Shown here one piece after another: positions 56,908 through 64,000 of a DNA stretch of 64,000 nucleotides. The notes under the pieces are model-generated. The model made no database searches, had not been told where the DNA came from, and saw only the letters and a list, made by a program, of their open reading frames with translations. The translations under genes were made by a program, and so were the position numbers. Origin of the DNA: Bacillus paralicheniformis. Its GTDB lineage: Bacteria > Bacillota > Bacilli > Bacillales > Bacillaceae. The stretch is taken from NCBI RefSeq assembly GCF_001042485.2, contig NZ_LBMN02000001.1:248001-312000 (forward strand), written 5' to 3'. Each line of letters starts with the position of its first letter. Position 1 is the stretch's first letter.

Positions 56908-58125
56908 ATGAACATTTTATGGGGACTTCTTGGTATTCTGGCGATTTTCGCGATTGCTTTTCTGCTTTCTGAGCACAAGAGTAAAATTAACATAAGAACG
57001 ATTTTAATCGGTTTGGCGATGCAGCTCCTGTTCGGATTCATCGTTCTCAAATGGGAAATGGGGCGGGAAGTGTTTCTTTCGTTTACGAAAGCCGTTCAGC
57101 ATCTCGTCAATTATGCGAATGAAGGAATCAGCTTTCTCTTCGGGCCTCTCTTGCAAGTAGGCGACAGCGCTGCCTTCGCTTTAAGCGTTCTTCCTGTTAT
57201 CATCTTCTTTTCATCGCTGATTGCGGTTCTTTACCACTTACGGATCATGCAAGTCATCATCCGCTTTATCGGCGGCGGATTGGCAAAACTGCTCGGAACA
57301 AGCAAAACGGAATCTCTTTCTGCAGCTGCCAATATCTTTGTCGGACAAACTGAGGCGCCGCTTGTGATTAAGCCGTTTATTGCAAACTTAACAAAGTCGG
57401 AGCTGTTTGCCGTTATGACAGGCGGACTCGCATCAGTGGCCGGTTCTGTTTTGTTCGGTTACGCCCTTCTTGGGGTTCCTCTCGAATATTTGCTTGCAGC
57501 GAGCTTTATGGCTGCACCTGCGGGCTTGATTATGGCAAAAATGCTTATTCCCGAAACTGAAAAATCGAAAATTGAAGAAAAAGATATTCAAATGGCTGAA
57601 GATGAAGACGCAGCAAATGTCATCGATGCCGCTGCAAAAGGGGCATCAACAGGTCTTTCTCTTGCTTTGAATGTCGGCGCGATGCTGCTTGCATTTGTTG
57701 CTTTGATTGCCGTTTTAAACGGAATTCTTGGAGGAATCGGTGGATGGTTCGGTTTTAAAGACCTTTCGCTTGAATTCATTCTCGGCTATGTATTTGCACC
57801 TCTCGCCTTTGTCATCGGCGTCCCTTGGGATGAAGCAGTTCAGGCCGGAAGCTTTATCGGTCAAAAGCTCGTGCTGAATGAATTTGTCGCTTATTCCAAT
57901 TTTGCTCCGATGTTTGATCAGCTTTCCGTCAAAACCGCTTCGATTATCAGCTTTGCGCTGTGCGGTTTCGCAAACCTGTCTTCTGTGGCGATTTTGCTCG
58001 GAGGATTGGGAGGAATGGCGCCGAACCGCCGTTCCGATATCGCCCGTCTCGGCTTGAAAGCCGTTGCTGCCGGAACATTGGCCAACCTTACAAGCGCGGC
58101 GATCGCCGGTATGTTTATCGGATAA
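56908..58125 (+). CDS. yutK: Nucleoside transporter YutK (CNT family)
   Basis: A 405-residue concentrative nucleoside transporter. The CNT signature [12 protein letters not shown] lies in the middle with [15 protein letters not shown] just before, and [13 protein letters not shown] with [20 protein letters not shown] near the C-terminus. It imports nucleosides with protons or sodium. I use the ATG at 56908, since AAGAGGTG lies right before it. The in-frame GTG at 56902 falls in that site. Confidence 0.93.
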   Translation: MNILWGLLGILAIFAIAFLLSEHKSKINIRTILIGLAMQLLFGFIVLKWEMGREVFLSFTKAVQHLVNYANEGISFLFGPLLQVGDSAAFALSVLPVIIFFSSLIAVLYHLRIMQVIIRFIGGGLAKLLGTSKTESLSAAANIFVGQTEAPLVIKPFIANLTKSELFAVMTGGLASVAGSVLFGYALLGVPLEYLLAASFMAAPAGLIMAKMLIPETEKSKIEEKDIQMAEDEDAANVIDAAAKGASTGLSLALNVGAMLLAFVALIAVLNGILGGIGGWFGFKDLSLEFILGYVFAPLAFVIGVPWDEAVQAGSFIGQKLVLNEFVAYSNFAPMFDQLSVKTASIISFALCGFANLSSVAILLGGLGGMAPNRRSDIARLGLKAVAAGTLANLTSAAIAGMFIG

Positions 58126-58131
58126 CATGAT

Positions 58132-58165
58132 AAAAGCTCCCTGCATATGAACGCAGGGAGCTTTT
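58132..58165 (+). terminator. Terminator after yutK
   Basis: AAAAGCTCCCTGC pairs with GCAGGGAGCTTTT. Confidence 0.9.
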
Positions 58166-58251
58166 ATGTATGAAAAACGGGGGATAGCCATATTGTATCC
58201 ATCCCTTTCAGCTTTTATACTAGAAGAAAGTAAAAAAATGTGGAGGCGGCT

Positions 58252-59109
58252 ATGAATTCTTTTCGTTTTACTAAAATGCACGGCTTAGGAAACAGCTATA
58301 TATACGTCAATCACTTTGAAGAACATCTCCCTGAGGAGCTGTTGTCAGATTTGGCCGTCAAAGTGTCTTCCGTTTACACCGGAATCGGTTCAGACGGAAT
58401 GATACTCATCTGTCCTTCAGATCAAGCGCCGGTTAAAATGAGGATTTTCAACAGCGACGGATCTGAAGGCAAAAACTGCGGAAACGGTTTGCGCTGCGTT
58501 GCAAAATACGCGTATGAACATAAACTGGTGAAGGAAACATCCTTTTTAATTGAAACTCTTTCAGGCTTGGTAAAGGCTGAGATTGAAGTGAAGGAAGGAA
58601 AAGTTGTATCGGCTACAGTCGATATGGGTGAACCGCGTCTTCTCAAATCAGATATGCCAATGCGCGGTGAACAGGGGTCGGAGACGATCAATGAAAAGAT
58701 GATATTCGGCGGCCGGGAAATGAAAGGTACCGCTGTATCCATGGGCAATCCCCACATCGTCTTTTATTTAGACGATATTGAAAAAGCGCCGCTTACGTCG
58801 ATGGGACCGCTCATTGAAAAAGATGAAAGGTTTCCGGAAGGGGTTAACGTAGAATTTGTTGAAGTCGAAAACGACAAAGAACTCCATTTCCGTGTATGGG
58901 AAAGGGGTTCAGGAATTACCCAGGCATGCGGAACGGGCGCCTGCGCAGCCGCAGTGAGTTCGATACTCAACGGCTATTCCAAACGAGACACGGACATTAT
59001 CGTCCATCTCGCCGGCGGCGATCTGATCATTAATTGGAAAAATGACGGTCGTGTCATGATGACAGGACCCGCTGAAACGGTATGTGAAGGCGAGTTTTTT
59101 ATATCATGA
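58252..59109 (+). CDS. dapF: Diaminopimelate epimerase
   Basis: A 285-residue PLP-independent epimerase that converts LL- to meso-diaminopimelate for lysine and peptidoglycan. The two catalytic Cys are in [10 protein letters not shown] and [12 protein letters not shown]. The ATG at 58252 with GGAGG five bases upstream is preferred. The GTG at 58240 precedes that site. It stands alone from other dap genes, as in B. subtilis. Confidence 0.97.
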   Translation: MNSFRFTKMHGLGNSYIYVNHFEEHLPEELLSDLAVKVSSVYTGIGSDGMILICPSDQAPVKMRIFNSDGSEGKNCGNGLRCVAKYAYEHKLVKETSFLIETLSGLVKAEIEVKEGKVVSATVDMGEPRLLKSDMPMRGEQGSETINEKMIFGGREMKGTAVSMGNPHIVFYLDDIEKAPLTSMGPLIEKDERFPEGVNVEFVEVENDKELHFRVWERGSGITQACGTGACAAAVSSILNGYSKRDTDIIVHLAGGDLIINWKNDGRVMMTGPAETVCEGEFFIS

Positions 59110-59119
59110 GTCGGTCCGT

Positions 59120-59148
59120 TTGAGAAATCGGACGTGCGACTTTATAAT
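59120..59148 (+). promoter_or_regulatory. Promoter of yutM
   Basis: TTGAGA (59120-59125) and a perfect TATAAT (59143-59148) have a 17-base spacer. Confidence 0.8.
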
Positions 59149-59182
59149 AAAGTACACATGAGCTTTTAGGAGGTGTGATGTT

Positions 59183-59548
59183 ATGAGCGAAAAAACAGTT
59201 ACGGTCACGGAAGCGGCTGCTCTTCATATCAAGGATATGATGAAAGAGCATGAAGAGGAGAACGCATTCTTGAGAATCGGAGTAAAAGGCGGCGGATGCA
59301 GCGGTCTGTCATACGGCATGGGTTTTGAACACGAAAAAAACGAAGACGACAATGAATTCGTCCAGCATGGAATCACAGTGCTTGTAGATCAAGAAAGCCT
59401 GGATATTATGAACGGTACGGTCATTGATTTTAAACAATCGATGATGGGCGGAGGCTTCACCATCGATAATCCAAATGCCATCGCTTCATGCGGCTGCGGA
59501 TCATCATTCAGAACCGCAGTGAATGCAGGGAAGCCTGAAGAGTGCTGA
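59183..59548 (+). CDS. yutM: A-type Fe-S cluster carrier (SufA/IscA-like) YutM
   Basis: A 121-residue A-type carrier. The three cluster-binding cysteines are in GGGCSGLSYG and the C-terminal SCGCGSSF. It receives clusters from SufBCD and passes them on. It is the only A-type carrier seen in this window and is separate from the suf operon. AGGAGGTG precedes the ATG. Confidence 0.95.
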   Translation: MSEKTVTVTEAAALHIKDMMKEHEEENAFLRIGVKGGGCSGLSYGMGFEHEKNEDDNEFVQHGITVLVDQESLDIMNGTVIDFKQSMMGGGFTIDNPNAIASCGCGSSFRTAVNAGKPEEC

Positions 59549-59580
59549 CATATTGGCATCAGGTCAACGATATGGAATGA

Positions 59581-59632
59581 GAAAAACGCCTTTCATTGCG
59601 ATGCATCATCGTGACGAAAAGGCGTTTTATTA
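59581..59632 (+). terminator. Terminator after yutM
   Basis: AAAACGCCTTT pairs with AAAGGCGTTTT around a loop of about 25 bases that can fold on itself. Confidence 0.75.
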
Positions 59633-59650
59633 TGATCTGGGGGGAAAGAA

Positions 59651-60130
59651 ATGAAACTCGTATCAACGCTCGGCTTGTCAAAAGCGGACGTTACCGCGTT
59701 TTTTCATAAGCATTGGGGAAGTCCGGACATGGTCAATTCACACGGAACATTCCGCTGCGATGAATTGGAAGGATTCGCTGTGACAGATGAAAAAGGCGAT
59801 ATAAAAGGCCTGATTACGTACTTCATCGCCGGAAACGAATGTGAAGTCGTCTCCTTGGACAGTATTGCCGAAAACAAAGGGATCGGCTCACTCCTTTTAA
59901 ACGAAGTGGAACGTGCTGCAAAGCGAAAACAGTGTCAATCGATTAAACTGATCACGACGAACGATAATATGCGGGCGTTTATGTTTTATCAAAAGAGAGG
60001 CTATACAATGGCCGAGCTGTATGTAAACGCAGTTGAAGAAGCAAGAAAAGTAAAGCCTGAAATTCCCTTTGCCGCTGATAACGGCATTCCGATTCGGGAT
60101 GAGATTCTTTTGGTAAAAGATTTAACATAA
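59651..60130 (+). CDS. GNAT-family acetyltransferase
   Basis: A 159-residue N-acetyltransferase. The acetyl-CoA site is ENKGIGSLLLNEVE near residue 80, followed by ITTNDNMRAFMFYQKRGY. The acceptor is unknown. GGGGGGAAAG precedes the ATG. I see no close B. subtilis counterpart at this position. Confidence 0.87.
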   Translation: MKLVSTLGLSKADVTAFFHKHWGSPDMVNSHGTFRCDELEGFAVTDEKGDIKGLITYFIAGNECEVVSLDSIAENKGIGSLLLNEVERAAKRKQCQSIKLITTNDNMRAFMFYQKRGYTMAELYVNAVEEARKVKPEIPFAADNGIPIRDEILLVKDLT

Positions 60131-60135
60131 TCTGT

Positions 60136-60223
60136 TTTCCGCTTCGCTCGGGAAATGCCGGAAGGAAGCAATGCAGCCACCCCGCTCAAGTGCTGAGCAA
60201 GGTTTTTGCAACGGGGCTTCCGG
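60136..60223. other. Structured intergenic segment after the GNAT gene
   Basis: CCGGAAG (60158-60164) pairs with CTTCCGG (60217-60223). Inside, CCCCG (60180-60184) pairs with CGGGG (60212-60216) and CTCA pairs with TGAG (60185-60188, 60194-60197). A small TTTCCG/CGGGAAA hairpin precedes. There is no U tract for a standard terminator on either strand. It may be an RNA element or a processed terminator between converging genes. Confidence 0.5.
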
Positions 60224-60234
60224 AACAATCGTGT

Positions 60235-60459
60235 TTATTTCTGGTTAAAGATTCGGTTGAGATTGCTCGTGTTGTTGGTGATTGAGGTGATATAGCGGCT
60301 TCCGCTTACCATTTCCTTGTTGCACAGAGGGCATAGAGGGCGATCGCTGCTCGTGAAATTTTTTCTCATCCATCCGTTGCAGTCCTCAGCCGTACATTCC
60401 CACGTACTGATATCTTCCTTTGGCAAAGGCTCTTGATTGCGATTGTTGTAGTAAGACAT
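60235..60459 (-). CDS. Cold-inducible YdjO-family protein
   Basis: A 74-residue zinc-ribbon-like protein related to B. subtilis YdjO (cold-shock inducible). It starts MSYYNNRNQEPLPKEDISTW. Four Cys form two pairs (ECTAEDC and CPLC), suggesting a metal site. The ATG at 60459 has AGGAAGTG upstream. The longer frame begins before that site. Confidence 0.85.
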   Translation of the reverse strand: MSYYNNRNQEPLPKEDISTWECTAEDCNGWMRKNFTSSDRPLCPLCNKEMVSGSRYITSITNNTSNLNRIFNQK

Positions 60460-60601
60460 ATCGTCACTTCCTAACAAGGGTTTTTTGGAGTTCATTTAAG
60501 AATATTTTGTGAATCTTAAGACATTCTATTCGTCAATTTGTTATTCTATACTGGACAGGTTTATTTAAAGTCCAAGCCCAGTAAAGAAAAGGGGTTCAAC
60601 C

Positions 60602-60802
60602 ATGGAAAAAATCAACTGCAGAAACTGCGGCGGGCTTACGCCTTACGATTCAAAAGTCTGTGAGGCATGCGGCTGCGAAAAACCGCTTCCAAAAGCACAG
60701 AAAATTACGGACCGGATTGTCTTGACTGCGGCGGGAGCGGTCGGCATCTTAACGATTGTGCTGATTTTGGGAACGATCTTCTCATATTTGAATATCATAT
60801 AA
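60602..60802 (+). CDS. Small zinc-ribbon membrane protein
   Basis: A 66-residue protein with an N-terminal zinc ribbon (CRNC and CEACGC) and a C-terminal membrane helix (residues 41-63). I do not recognise the name. Such proteins may tether a zinc finger to the membrane. AAAAGGGG precedes the ATG. Confidence 0.82.
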   Translation: MEKINCRNCGGLTPYDSKVCEACGCEKPLPKAQKITDRIVLTAAGAVGILTIVLILGTIFSYLNII

Positions 60803-60803
60803 T

Positions 60804-60839
60804 GAAAAGGAGCCGGTGTCAGGCTCCTTTTCATTTTTA
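60804..60839. terminator. Bidirectional terminator before yumC
   Basis: AAAAGGAGCC pairs with GGCTCCTTTT and overlaps the stop of the reverse-strand yumC. Confidence 0.88.
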
Positions 60840-61835
60840 TTTGTTTTCAAACATGCTTGTAGAGTGCAGCGGCTGCACGCGCGCTTTAGGATCCATGTAA
60901 GCTTTCGCATTGTTGACAGCGGTCGGCGCTTCTCCAAATCCGCTGGCAATCAGCTTGACTTTTCCTTCGTATGTGCAGATGTCGCCGGCTGCATAGAATC
61001 CCTCGATGTTCGTTTCCATTGTGGACTTGACGACGATCGAATTTTTCTCGATTTCAAGCCCCCAGTTTTTGATTGGTCCGAGAGATGAAACAAATCCGAA
61101 GTTGACGATCACATCGTCGACATCGATGATTTCTTTTCTCTCGCCTTTCACTTCCTCGATGACGATCTGTTCAATCCGCTCGGCGCCGATCAGTTCGGTC
61201 GGAACAAACGGTGTCAACACATTGACTTTTGAATTGTGCAGGTTTTCGACGCTGTGTTCATGTGCGCGGAATTTATCGCGGCGATGAATAATTGACACCT
61301 CTTTTGCGATCGGTTCCAGCATGAGCGCCCAGTCGACGGCGGAGTCGCCGCCGCCCAACACCGCAACGCGTTTGCCCGCAAATTGATTCAGATCATCTAT
61401 AAAGTAATGAAGGTTTGCATTCTCGTATTGAGCCGCAGATTCAAGCTCGAGCTTTCTCGGCTGGAATGCTCCGTTTCCGGCTGTAATAATCACCGTTTTA
61501 GAATAGTGGATTTCTTTGTTGGTGATGAGCTTGAAAATTCCGTCTGCTTGTTTTTCAACGCTTTCGACGGCTTGTTCCAGACAAACGGTCTGATCAAATT
61601 TCGCCATTTGCTCTTTTAAATTGTCGACCAGCTCCTGAGCGCGGATTTTAGGGAACCCGGCTACATCGTATATGTATTTTTCGGGATACAAAGCGGACAG
61701 CTGACCGCCGAGCTGCGGCAGGCTTTCGATTATTTTGACGCTCGCTTGCCGCATTCCGCCGTAAAATGCGGTAAACAAGCCGACAGGGCCGCCCCCGATA
61801 ATTGTAATGTCATATACTTTTGAGTCTTCACGCAT
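60837..61835 (-). CDS. yumC: Ferredoxin/flavodoxin-NADP+ reductase YumC
   Basis: A 332-residue thioredoxin-reductase-like FAD protein. The FAD site is [19 protein letters not shown] and the NADPH site [17 protein letters not shown]. It lacks the CxxC of thioredoxin reductase, matching the YumC-type ferredoxin reductase. It provides electrons to ferredoxin or flavodoxin. Confidence 0.95.
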   Translation of the reverse strand: MREDSKVYDITIIGGGPVGLFTAFYGGMRQASVKIIESLPQLGGQLSALYPEKYIYDVAGFPKIRAQELVDNLKEQMAKFDQTVCLEQAVESVEKQADGIFKLITNKEIHYSKTVIITAGNGAFQPRKLELESAAQYENANLHYFIDDLNQFAGKRVAVLGGGDSAVDWALMLEPIAKEVSIIHRRDKFRAHEHSVENLHNSKVNVLTPFVPTELIGAERIEQIVIEEVKGERKEIIDVDDVIVNFGFVSSLGPIKNWGLEIEKNSIVVKSTMETNIEGFYAAGDICTYEGKVKLIASGFGEAPTAVNNAKAYMDPKARVQPLHSTSMFENK

Positions 61836-62198
61836 GAAAATAATGCCCCCTAAATGAAAATTGTTCTTAATGATATCATATCACATAAAATAAATACGAG
61901 CGCGTCTGTTTTTTTAGGCGCGGAAAATATTACCGTCTGATCTAAAGTCTGCCGCCCGAGCATATTTAACCTTGAAAAAGCAAAAGCGAGCGGCTATGAT
62001 GTAGTTGTGAACAATTTGTTAAAGATTCGTGAATATTTTTCGACGCACAGCCGAAAAACATTCCGTTGTTCGGCAAACTAAAGTGAAGGGTTTCACAAAC
62101 TTTTTTTCATAAAAAGCCTGAAGCCGGCAGAAGATAACCCAAAGGCTATTTTTAATCCGGCTTAGCAGTAAAATACAGAAAAGGTGGATGTGATTCCG
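61836..62198. other. Intergenic region between yumC and yumB
   Basis: These 363 bases separate two divergent genes and are AT-rich with a GC-rich patch near 61920. They probably hold both promoters. TTGTGAACAATTTGTTAA near 62005 weakly resembles a Rex site but its second half is poor. No gene or repeat was found. Confidence 0.5.
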
Positions 62199-63410
62199 TT
62201 GAATAAGCCAAAAGTAGTAGTATTAGGTGCAGGTTATGGTGGATTAATGACCGTGACGAGACTTGTTAAAAAAATCGGCGTCAATGAAGCGGATGTTACG
62301 CTTGTCAACAAGCACAATTATCATTATGAGACAACCTGGATGCACGAAGCGAGCGCAGGTACGCTTCATCATGACAGATGCCGCTACCAAATTAAAGATG
62401 TCATCAATACATCCCGTGTCAATTTCGTTCAGGATACGGTAAAGAAAATCGATAAAGAAGGAAAGAAAGTCGTCCTTGAAACCGGCGAGCTTAGTTACGA
62501 CTATCTTGTCGTGGCGCTGGGGGCCGTCCCTGAAACTTTCGGAATTTCTGGATTGAAAGAGTATGCTTTCTCCATTTCAAACATCAATTCGTCCCGGCAG
62601 CTTCGCGAGCACATTGAATATCAGTTTGCAACGTATAATACAGAAGCCGAGAAGCGCCCGGAACGCCTGACGATCGTTGTCGGAGGAGCGGGTTTTACCG
62701 GCATTGAATTTTTGGGCGAATTGGGCAACCGCATTCCTGAGCTGTGCTGCGAATACGATATCGACCGCCAGCAGGTTCGTTTAATATGCGTGGAAGCCGC
62801 GCCGTCCGTTCTCCCGGGCTTTGATCCGGAGCTTGTCGATTATGCGGTCAACTACCTTGAAGGAAAGGGCGTTGAATTCAAAATCGGCACGGCTGTGAAA
62901 GAATGCACGCCTGACGGAATCATTTGCGGAAAAGACGATCAGACCGAAGAAATCAAAGCAGGCACTGTCGTATGGGCCGCAGGTGTCCGCGGCAACCCGA
63001 TCATAGAAGAATCAGGCTTTGAAAACATGCGCGGCCGTGTGAAGGTAAAACCTGATCTGCGTGTTGAAGGCCATGATGATATATTTGTTATCGGAGACTG
63101 CTCGCTGATCATAAATGAAGAAACCGAAAGGCCTTATCCGCCGACTGCGCAGATTTCCATGCAGCAGGGCGAAACGTGCGCAAACAATCTGGCCGCACTG
63201 ATTCACGGCAAAGAAACGGAAACGTTCTCATTCGATAATAAAGGCTCTGTCGCTTCTCTCGGCGAACATGATGCAATCGGCGTCGCATTCGGGAGAAAGA
63301 TGACGGGAACGACGGCGTCCATGATGAAAAAAATCATCGACAACCGCTCGCTGTTCCTGATCGGCGGGCCGGGGCTTGTTCTGAAAAAAGGAAAGTTTAA
63401 ATTTTTCTAA
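62199..63410 (+). CDS. yumB: Type II NADH dehydrogenase-like protein YumB
   Basis: A 403-residue flavoprotein. The FAD site is [17 protein letters not shown] at the N-terminus, the NAD site [18 protein letters not shown] near residue 165, and [12 protein letters not shown] near 295. It probably feeds electrons from NADH to menaquinone. The start is the TTG at 62199 with AAAGGTGG 11 bases upstream. The GTG at 62184 lies inside that site. Confidence 0.92.
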   Translation: MNKPKVVVLGAGYGGLMTVTRLVKKIGVNEADVTLVNKHNYHYETTWMHEASAGTLHHDRCRYQIKDVINTSRVNFVQDTVKKIDKEGKKVVLETGELSYDYLVVALGAVPETFGISGLKEYAFSISNINSSRQLREHIEYQFATYNTEAEKRPERLTIVVGGAGFTGIEFLGELGNRIPELCCEYDIDRQQVRLICVEAAPSVLPGFDPELVDYAVNYLEGKGVEFKIGTAVKECTPDGIICGKDDQTEEIKAGTVVWAAGVRGNPIIEESGFENMRGRVKVKPDLRVEGHDDIFVIGDCSLIINEETERPYPPTAQISMQQGETCANNLAALIHGKETETFSFDNKGSVASLGEHDAIGVAFGRKMTGTTASMMKKIIDNRSLFLIGGPGLVLKKGKFKFF

Positions 63411-63418
63411 TCAGAATC

Positions 63419-63448
63419 AAAGCCTGCAGCGGAAGCTGCGGGCTTTTT
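63419..63448 (+). terminator. Terminator after yumB
   Basis: AAAGCCTGCAGC pairs with GCTGCGGGCTTT (one G-U pair), followed by T. Confidence 0.85.
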
Positions 63449-63499
63449 ATTCGGGGTTAAAAACTTCAAAAACGAAAGAAAAAGGAAGAAAGCTTAGTT

Positions 63500-63513
63500 T
63501 TTAAGCGCTTACA
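63500..63513 (+). promoter_or_regulatory. Putative cre site upstream of yuiA
   Basis: TTTAAGCGCTTACA matches 13 of 14 positions of the palindromic cre form TGTAAGCGCTTACA. It lies about 90 bases before yuiA, so CcpA control of yuiA-yuiB is possible. Confidence 0.5.
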
Positions 63514-63600
63514 TCAAATGATCTGTTATATTTTCTGACTTTATTATTGACAATGTTCATGATATATTATCAGAAAATTAAGAAAAAAGGTGTGTATCTA

Positions 63601-63729
63601 ATGAAGACGACGTCAACCCATCGCCTTGAATCAACCTGTACTTTCTGTTCGGGAAAAGGCTATTTTCAGCTTCTGCTTGGCGGTTCGGAAACGTGCAGCA
63701 ACTGCAAGGGAACGGGAAAAGACCGCTGA
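63601..63729 (+). CDS. yuiA: Small zinc-finger protein YuiA
   Basis: A 42-residue protein with two CxxC pairs of DnaJ zinc-finger type (CTFCSGKGYF and CSNCKGTGK). It starts at ATG 63601 with AAAAAGGTG upstream. The longer frame from 63547 starts before that site. It is followed by yuiB as in B. subtilis. The function is unknown. Confidence 0.87.
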   Translation: MKTTSTHRLESTCTFCSGKGYFQLLLGGSETCSNCKGTGKDR

Positions 63730-63794
63730 TCGCCGCTTTCCAATGATTGACTCAAGTTCCTTCCCCAATGTACACTAAAAGAGGTGAATTGGGG

Positions 63795-64000
63795 GTGGAG
63801 GCTTTGATTAGTTTACCAGTTGTCATCATTTCAGTTGTCTTATTTTTCGTCCTGTTTTTCGGTATCGGTTTTCTGCTGAATATGCTGCTCAGGATGTCAT
63901 GGATCATGGCTGTCATTTATCCAATTGTATGCCTTTTCATTGTGAATAAAGAAAAGCTTATTCGCTATGTAGAGGCGCCGGGAGAGGCATTTTCCGGCCT
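63795..64000 (+). CDS. yuiB: Membrane protein YuiB, 3' end outside window
   Basis: The first 68 residues of a small membrane protein: two hydrophobic segments (VVIISVVLFFVLFFGIGFLL and SWIMAVIYPIVCLFIV) and then a polar part cut by the window end. The start is uncertain between GTG 63795 (GAGGTGA 7 bases upstream), TTG 63804 (GGTGGAG close by) and TTG 63789. The family (YuiB) has no firm function that I know. Confidence 0.82.
   Translation, partial: MEALISLPVVIISVVLFFVLFFGIGFLLNMLLRMSWIMAVIYPIVCLFIVNKEKLIRYVEAPGEAFSG

Noticed and set aside
60150-60185. Possible SRP RNA because of GGAAGGAAGCA
   Set aside because: The flanking SRP helix 8 sequence (GGTCAGG-type) and the long closing stem are missing. 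Bacillus scr lies in another region.
62000-62030. Rex-like site upstream of yumB
   Set aside because: The left half TTGTGAA is good but the right half does not read TTCACAA, so the match is too weak to claim.

Overview
The window looks like a piece of a Bacillus chromosome of the B. subtilis group, most probably the B. licheniformis branch. Gene order follows the B. subtilis yus-yur-yun-yut-yum-yui stretch almost gene by gene. Ribosome binding sites are strong AGGAGG types, several starts are TTG or GTG, and typical genes are moderately GC-rich. The species is inferred from remembered synteny and protein similarity, not from a database search. No rRNA, tRNA, CRISPR array or intact insertion sequence was seen.

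Layout. 1-5 kb: the end of fadA and fadE (fatty acid beta-oxidation), then yusI, gcvH and yusG-yusD. 5-8 kb: a SAM-I (S-box) riboswitch controlling the methionine importer metNPQ. 8-10 kb: yurZ, a small unnamed gene and czcD with an operator-like palindrome. 9.9-15.1 kb: the complete sufCDSUB iron-sulfur operon. 15.2-18 kb: an AT-rich accessory pocket with a 97-residue orphan protein, a long inverted repeat, a Rap-Phr quorum-sensing cassette and a decayed reverse-strand gene. 18-31 kb: transporters, the amino-acid oxidase yurR, and what looks like an eroded purine-catabolism region. That region keeps an orphan xanthine-dehydrogenase FAD subunit, nuclease bsn, regulator pucR, aminotransferase pucG and a stub of allantoinase. 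31-44 kb: yunF-E-D-C-B, a sodium:amino-acid symporter with a tiny partner protein, lytH, lipA and yutC-H. 44-48 kb: hom-thrC-thrB. 48-64 kb: yuxL, a structured intergenic element, yutI, padC, a second Rap-Phr cassette, yutJ, yuzB, yutK, dapF, yutM, yumC, yumB, yuiA and the start of yuiB.

How the genes work together. sufCDSUB, the A-type carrier YutM and the NifU-like YutI serve iron-sulfur assembly. LipA needs such clusters and works on lipoyl carriers such as GcvH. YutJ, YumB and YumC are flavin NAD(P)H oxidoreductases. Two Rap-Phr cassettes lie 36 kb apart. The second phr encodes two copies of the octapeptide AGRAIFLD whose codons differ only synonymously, which is the most striking signal in the window. 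Other items worth attention are the 287-bp structured element after yuxL, an apparently leaderless TetR gene, a hairpin that covers the yunB ribosome binding site, and an 18-bp exact direct repeat bounding the structured element.
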